DNA of 9,710 nucleotides from contig JBDSJC010000073.1 of the NCBI GenBank assembly GCA_039917655.1, forward strand, positions 1-9,710. The letters are read 5' to 3'. Each line of letters opens with the position of its first letter. Position 1 is the first letter of the stretch. Source of the DNA: PNKC01 sp039917655. GTDB lineage: Bacteria; Chloroflexota; Dehalococcoidia; Tepidiformales; Tepidiformaceae. A program made the position numbers and the translations under genes. Below, one piece after another: positions 6,190 to 9,710 of this stretch. A model generated the notes under the pieces. That model ran no database searches. It saw only the letters and a list, made by a program, of their open reading frames with translations, and was not told the DNA's origin.

Positions 6190-7476
6190 ATGAGTTCAAG
6201 GCGCACCACCGGCGAGCGTTACATCGTGCAAGGGCCGGCGATCTTGCGCGGCTCCATCCGCACGTCCGGCGCCAAGAACCACGCCCTCGCCGCCATGTGC
6301 GCCGCCCTCCTCACCGACGAGCCGGTCGTCCTAACCAACGTCCCCGACCTCAGCGACACGAGTTCGATCGCCGAATTGCTCCACAGCCTCGGCGCCACCA
6401 TCGACTACCGGCCCGGCGTGAGCATGACCATCTGCGCCAAAGGCCTCAGCACCGTCGAGGCCCCCACCGAACTCATCTCCGAAAACCGCGCATCCTTTCA
6501 GGTGATGGGGCCGCTCCTCGCCCGCCAGGGCATGGCCGCCTGCGCCGAGCCCGGCGGCGACTCCATCGGCCAGCGGCCAATCGAGGTGCACCTCGGCGGC
6601 TTCCGCGCCCTCGGGGCCATCGTGGAGCGCGACGGCGGCCGCTGGCTGGCCAAAGCGCCGGACGGCCCCGGGAGCCTGCGTGGTACGCGCGTCTTCATGG
6701 ATTACCCGTCGGTTTCCGGCACCCAGAACGTGATGATGGCCGCGGTCCTCGCCGTCGGACGGACGACGATCGTGAATGCGGCCACGGAGCCCGAGGTCCA
6801 GGAATTGGCCGGGCTGCTGAAGGCCATGGGCGCGAAGATCGACGGCGTGGGCACCCAGATGCTCGAAATCGAAGGGGTGACCGAACTCCACGGCGCCCAC
6901 TACCCGATCATGCCCGACCGCATCGAGGCCGGCACGTTCGCCGTCGCCGCCGCGATGACCGGCGGCCACGTCCGCATCGAAGACGCGCCCGTGGACGTGA
7001 TGGAAGGCCTCATCGCCAAGCTCCGCCTCGCCGGCGCGACCATCGAGACCGTCGGCGAGCGCTGCATCGAAGTTTCGCGCGAAGGCGACCTCTACCCGCT
7101 GAACTTCCAGGCGCTCCCCTATCCCGGCATCGCCACCGACGTACAGGCGCCGCTGACGACCATGCTCACCCAGGCACACGGCGTTTCCAGCGTCTACGAA
7201 CGCGTCTTCGACAACCGCATGCTTTACGTGGGCGAACTACAGAAGATGGGCGCCGACATCCGCAGCCTCGGCTCCCAGGCGATCGTCACCGGGCCAACGA
7301 AGCTCGATGGCACACGCGTCCACGCGCTCGATGTGCGCGCTGGCGCAGCCGTGCTGCTCGCCGGACTGGTCGCCCGCGGCACGACCACCATCGAAGACAT
7401 CTACCACCTCGACCGCGGGTACGAACGGCTGGACGAAAAATTACGCGCCCTTGGCGCCAGAGTGGAGCGCGCCTGA
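6190..7476 (+). CDS. murA: UDP-N-acetylglucosamine 1-carboxyvinyltransferase, Asp-type active site
   Basis: This 428-residue cytosolic enzyme transfers enolpyruvate from phosphoenolpyruvate to UDP-GlcNAc, the first committed step of peptidoglycan synthesis. It has the EPSP-synthase-like double inverse barrel. Visible features are SGAKN with K29 (E. coli K22), NRASF and GPLLAR, the active-site loop PGGDSIGQRP, TDVQAPLTTML with D317 (E. coli D305), R383 (E. coli R397) in DVRAGAA, and the C-terminal IYHLDRGYERLDEKL. The loop residue that is Cys115 in E. coli, the target of fosfomycin alkylation, is D124 here; natural Asp enzymes such as that of Mycobacterium tuberculosis are active and fosfomycin-resistant. 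The ATG gives about 8 more N-terminal residues than typical MurA and lacks a Shine-Dalgarno, so the exact start is less sure. It overlaps mreB by one base (TGATG). Confidence 0.96.
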   Translation: MSSRRTTGERYIVQGPAILRGSIRTSGAKNHALAAMCAALLTDEPVVLTNVPDLSDTSSIAELLHSLGATIDYRPGVSMTICAKGLSTVEAPTELISENRASFQVMGPLLARQGMAACAEPGGDSIGQRPIEVHLGGFRALGAIVERDGGRWLAKAPDGPGSLRGTRVFMDYPSVSGTQNVMMAAVLAVGRTTIVNAATEPEVQELAGLLKAMGAKIDGVGTQMLEIEGVTELHGAHYPIMPDRIEAGTFAVAAAMTGGHVRIEDAPVDVMEGLIAKLRLAGATIETVGERCIEVSREGDLYPLNFQALPYPGIATDVQAPLTTMLTQAHGVSSVYERVFDNRMLYVGELQKMGADIRSLGSQAIVTGPTKLDGTRVHALDVRAGAAVLLAGLVARGTTTIEDIYHLDRGYERLDEKLRALGARVERA

Positions 7477-8537
7477 TGGCCTTTGAATTCCTCGCACCGA
7501 AACGGGCCGGGGTAGACCTCGGCACCGCGAATATCCTTGTGTACGTCAAGGGCCACGGCATCGTCGTCAACGAACCATCAGTCGTCGCACGACATAACCG
7601 AGACAACGCCATCGTAGCCGTGGGCAACGAGGCACGGGCTATGCAGGGCCGCACCCCAGGCTCCATAAGCGTCGTCCGCCCCATGCGCGACGGCGTCATC
7701 GCCGACTATTTGACTACCGAGGCGATGCTCCGCTACTTCATCGGACTCATTGCCGGACGGTTCAACCTCGTGCGGCCCGAGCTGATGATCACGGTGCCCG
7801 CGGGCGTCACGAGCGTCGAACAGCGGGCCGTGCGGGACGCCGGCGAGCAGGCGGGCGGCCGCAAACCGGCACACCTCATCCCCGAGCCCCTGGCCGCCGC
7901 CATCGGCGCCCAGATCCCGATCGGCACCGCCCGAGGCAACATGATCGTGAACATCGGCGGCGGCCGCACCGAGGCGGCGGTCATCTCCCTCTACGGCATC
8001 GTCGTCAGTGAATCCGTCCGCATGGCCGGCGACCGCATCGACGAAGCGGTCATGGCCTACGTCCGCCGCCGCCACAACCTCATCATCGGCGAGCGCACGG
8101 CCGAGGAGATCAAGATCGCGATCGGCTCGGCCATCCCCATCGACGAGGGCTTGAGCACCCAGGTGCGCGGCCGCGACCAGCTCAGCGGCCTGCCGAAGAC
8201 CATCTCCCTGACCAGTAACGAAGTCGCCCAGTCGATCCAGGACTGCCTCGGCACAATCGTCCAGACCGTCCGCGCCGTCCTCGAACGGACGCCACCCGAG
8301 CTGGCCGCCGATGTTATCGACCGCGGCATCGTGCTCACGGGCGGCGGCGCGCTCCTCCGCCACATGGACGAACTGCTCACCCAGGAGACGGGCGTCCCCT
8401 GCTACGTCGCCGACAACCCGCTCGAATGCGTTGCCATCGGCGCCGGAATTGCGTTGGACCACATCGACGTCATCAAGCGCTCGCTCCCGACAGAGGAAGA
8501 GAACCTCGTCGGCCTCTTCCCCCAGCCGGACCGGTAG
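7476..8537 (+). CDS. mreB: MreB/Mbl-family actin-like rod-shape protein
   Basis: This 353-residue protein is an actin homologue that forms membrane-associated filaments steering lateral wall synthesis. The start at 7476 overlaps the murA stop (TGATG) and has GGAG at 7464-7467, 8 nt upstream. The much longer open frame before it is only a shadow of murA. Phosphate-1 loop DLGTAN begins at D14, the catalytic Glu is E137 in EPLAAAIGA, and the adenosine motif LTGGGALLRHMDELL and terminal IGAGIALDHID are standard. Phosphate-2 reads MIVNIGGGRTE at 156-166, whereas the common family form is VDIGGGTTE: N159 replaces the Asp that helps hold the catalytic magnesium, and R164 replaces Thr. ATP turnover could be altered. 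No mreC or mreD follows; the next gene is convergent, so a stand-alone mreB/mbl next to murA is seen, as in some Gram-positives. Confidence 0.95.
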   Translation: MAFEFLAPKRAGVDLGTANILVYVKGHGIVVNEPSVVARHNRDNAIVAVGNEARAMQGRTPGSISVVRPMRDGVIADYLTTEAMLRYFIGLIAGRFNLVRPELMITVPAGVTSVEQRAVRDAGEQAGGRKPAHLIPEPLAAAIGAQIPIGTARGNMIVNIGGGRTEAAVISLYGIVVSESVRMAGDRIDEAVMAYVRRRHNLIIGERTAEEIKIAIGSAIPIDEGLSTQVRGRDQLSGLPKTISLTSNEVAQSIQDCLGTIVQTVRAVLERTPPELAADVIDRGIVLTGGGALLRHMDELLTQETGVPCYVADNPLECVAIGAGIALDHIDVIKRSLPTEEENLVGLFPQPDR

Positions 8538-8545
8538 GCCGCCAT

Positions 8546-9139
8546 TCAGGACGGCGGGTTGAGCGGCTCAAAGATGTCGGCCACGGGCATGGTGAAGCCG
8601 GGGATGACATCTTCGCCGTCGAGCACGTCGTCCTCACGCCTGACGACAATTTCGCCGGTCGCGCGCCACACCTGGACGTACCGACCCGCCGGGTACACCA
8701 CCCACACTACGGCAACGCCCGCACGTAGCCAGAGAAGTGCCTTCGCACCAACATCGTCGGCTTTATCGTTCGGCGAAACCACTTCAAGGACGAGCTCTGG
8801 TGCGACGGTGGAGTATCCCTCGAACGGCACCCCACCCGGAAGCCGATTGCGCGACGTGTAGGAACCGTTCGCCGATCGAACCATGGACGGATCAGGAAAG
8901 ATACGAAAGCCCGTGTCCGACTGGCCTACCCAAGCGATATTTCTTGGCACAGTGCCAACGATTCTGGAGTTGATTACCAGGGCCAAGCCGCTAGATTTCT
9001 GTCCCATGTTCCGCTCCACGAGCTTTCCATCAATCAGTTCGAACCGGTCACCGTCCTCCGTGTTGAGGAGGTCTTCTGGCGTGACGCCGGCCGGCTTGGG
9101 CTGGCGGCCTCTGGGACGAGGCGGGGTCATGATGGCCAT
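8546..9139 (-). CDS. Uma2/DUF820 family PD-(D/E)XK-like protein, active site possibly altered
   Basis: This 197-residue protein belongs to the Uma2 (DUF820) family, putative nucleases common in Cyanobacteria, Chloroflexota and Deinococcota whose cellular role is mostly unknown. The start (MAIMTPPRP, ATG at 9139-9137) has an AGGGAG ribosome site 7 nt upstream and a TATAAT 26 nt upstream; the open frame reaching 9367 runs through the promoter and is not used. Hallmarks are RFELIDGKLVE at 32-42, the PELVLEVVSPND core at 114-125, K133, and the strand VVWVVYP. Many family members have an APDVAF segment before the core; the collinear positions here read SANGSY, so its Asp is N91, and the Asp of the usual PDLVVEV is E115. 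E119 and K133 remain. Activity may be reduced or changed. It converges on mreB with 8 nt between stops. Confidence 0.88.
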   Translation of the reverse strand: MAIMTPPRPRGRQPKPAGVTPEDLLNTEDGDRFELIDGKLVERNMGQKSSGLALVINSRIVGTVPRNIAWVGQSDTGFRIFPDPSMVRSANGSYTSRNRLPGGVPFEGYSTVAPELVLEVVSPNDKADDVGAKALLWLRAGVAVVWVVYPAGRYVQVWRATGEIVVRREDDVLDGEDVIPGFTMPVADIFEPLNPPS

Positions 9140-9164
9140 GCGCGAACTCCCTCTGTCGGACCTG

Positions 9165-9170
9165 ATTATA
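9165..9170 (-). promoter_or_regulatory. -10 promoter element for the Uma2-family gene
   Basis: The minus strand carries a perfect TATAAT at 9170-9165, in the 55-nt gap between the lipoprotein stop and the Uma2 start. Initiation about 7 nt downstream would give a leader of roughly 18-20 nt containing the AGGGAG ribosome site. No good -35 hexamer is found at 16-18 nt. It is one of the few AT-rich spots in this GC-rich window, which supports it. Confidence 0.6.
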
Positions 9171-9194
9171 CAGAAACGGGGCCTCGCCGTGGAC

Positions 9195-9710
9195 TCAGGA
9201 CTTCGTCGCGCTCCACGTCCCCGTCGCGTTCCCGCAAGAAGCGTCGGCCTTGTACGTCCCTGAGATCGCCTTGCCAGAAACCGTGCCGGTGTAGGCGATC
9301 GTGGTCGCCCCCTGGACAGCTCCGAACGCGATCGTCGCGCCGGTGACTGTGCCCGTGATCGTCCCATTGCCCACGCACGGTGTGTTGCTTACCACGATCG
9401 TCCCCGCCAACTGCTGGCCAGACTGTTTCCAGTCGATCTTCACCGTCCCGTTGTCGGATGTGGCGCCGCTCTTCCAGGTCCCGGTCCACGTGCCGTCGAT
9501 AGCGGGGGCCGCGGCGGTCGTTGCGTTGGCGGCCGCGGTGGTGGCGGCGGCCGAAGCCGCCTTGGCGGCCACGGACGTGTTGGCCGTCGCGGCCGCCTGT
9601 TGCGTTGCGGCGCTTGTTGCGGTCTTTGCTGGTGCGTCGTCGCCGCCACATGCGGAGATGACCGCCACGCTTCCGAGAATGATGGCCACGGCGGGCCGGA
9701 TTGCGAAGCT
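9195..9710 (-). CDS. Putative lipoprotein with Ala/Thr-rich linker and beta-rich domain (5' end outside window)
   Basis: The frame is open from the window edge to the TGA at 9197-9195, giving 171 residues. A GTG at 9689-9687 is a possible start, but the in-frame codons before it read SFAIRPA, supplying the positive charge expected of a signal peptide, so the real start probably lies beyond base 9710. A hydrophobic segment (AIILGSVAVISAC) ends in a lipobox I-S-A-C, with the lipidated Cys codon at 9650-9648, followed by GGDD. A low-complexity Ala/Thr linker of about 45 residues leads to a roughly 100-residue domain rich in G-T-x-x-G-T repeats, such as GTWTGTW and GTITGTVTG, with two Cys that could form a disulfide. 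The pattern suggests a small beta-barrel on the cell surface. I do not recognise a named family; the function is unknown. Confidence 0.75.
   Translation of the reverse strand, partial: SFAIRPAVAIILGSVAVISACGGDDAPAKTATSAATQQAAATANTSVAAKAASAAATTAAANATTAAAPAIDGTWTGTWKSGATSDNGTVKIDWKQSGQQLAGTIVVSNTPCVGNGTITGTVTGATIAFGAVQGATTIAYTGTVSGKAISGTYKADASCGNATGTWSATKS

Noticed and set aside
6297..8537. A 746-codon open frame running through murA into mreB on the plus strand
   Set aside because: The first 393 codons are the out-of-frame shadow of murA, an Arg/His/Pro-rich translation caused by high GC. Only the part from 7476 is MreB; there is no fusion protein.
8539..8557. CCGCC/GGCGG inverted repeat between the convergent mreB and Uma2 stops, as a bidirectional terminator
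   Set aside because: The stem is only 5 bp with a 9-nt loop and has no T-run on either strand, so it is no better than chance at this GC content.
9140..9367. N-terminal extension of the Uma2 protein on the minus strand
   Set aside because: The extension crosses the TATAAT promoter and the end of the lipoprotein gene and is Arg/Ser-rich noise; the ATG at 9139 has a proper ribosome site.
9166..9651. Alternative minus-strand frame of 161 codons overlapping the lipoprotein
   Set aside because: It is an Arg/Asp/Gly-rich shadow without motifs; the overlapping frame has a lipobox and a coherent beta-domain pattern.

Overview
This GC-rich window is the 3' part of an F-type ATP synthase operon followed by two cell-wall/cell-shape genes, then a short accessory region on the opposite strand. 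I see no rRNA, tRNA, CRISPR array, insertion sequence or long repeat. The gene order (ATP synthase, murA, mreB), the high GC and the Uma2-type nuclease homologue suggest a non-model bacterium, most plausibly of the Chloroflexota (Dehalococcoidia-like). An actinobacterial-type origin is the main alternative. This placement is inference from gene order and protein style; nothing in the window settles it.

Layout. Plus strand, bases 1-6150: atpH (delta, 5' part outside the window), atpA (alpha), atpG (gamma), a HAD-family phosphatase, a crotonase-fold enoyl-CoA hydratase/isomerase, atpD (beta) and atpC (epsilon). The usual order atpH-A-G-D-C is kept, but two metabolic genes sit between atpG and atpD. 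They are packed tightly: 2 nt after atpG, a 4-nt ATGA overlap between them, and 27 nt before atpD. The phosphatase has no ATG, GTG or TTG that keeps its catalytic aspartate; the best start is a CTG behind a strong GGAGGG. Strong inverted repeats lie between atpA and atpG and around the hydratase-atpD junction, and may tune the unequal subunit stoichiometry (alpha3 beta3 gamma1).

Plus strand, 6190-8537: murA (first committed step of peptidoglycan synthesis) and mreB (actin-like shape protein), overlapping by one base. MurA carries Asp where most enzymes have the fosfomycin-target Cys, so intrinsic fosfomycin resistance is predicted. MreB has Asn and Arg substitutions in its second phosphate loop.

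Minus strand, 8546-9710: a Uma2/DUF820 PD-(D/E)XK-like protein with its own TATAAT promoter and substitutions at usually acidic positions, then a lipoprotein gene whose 5' end runs off the window. Uma2 converges on mreB with only 8 nt between stop codons.

Overall this is a mostly ordinary housekeeping locus. What merits a second look is the invasion of the atp operon, the CTG start, the intercistronic hairpins and the active-site substitutions. I found no convincing undescribed multi-gene system.
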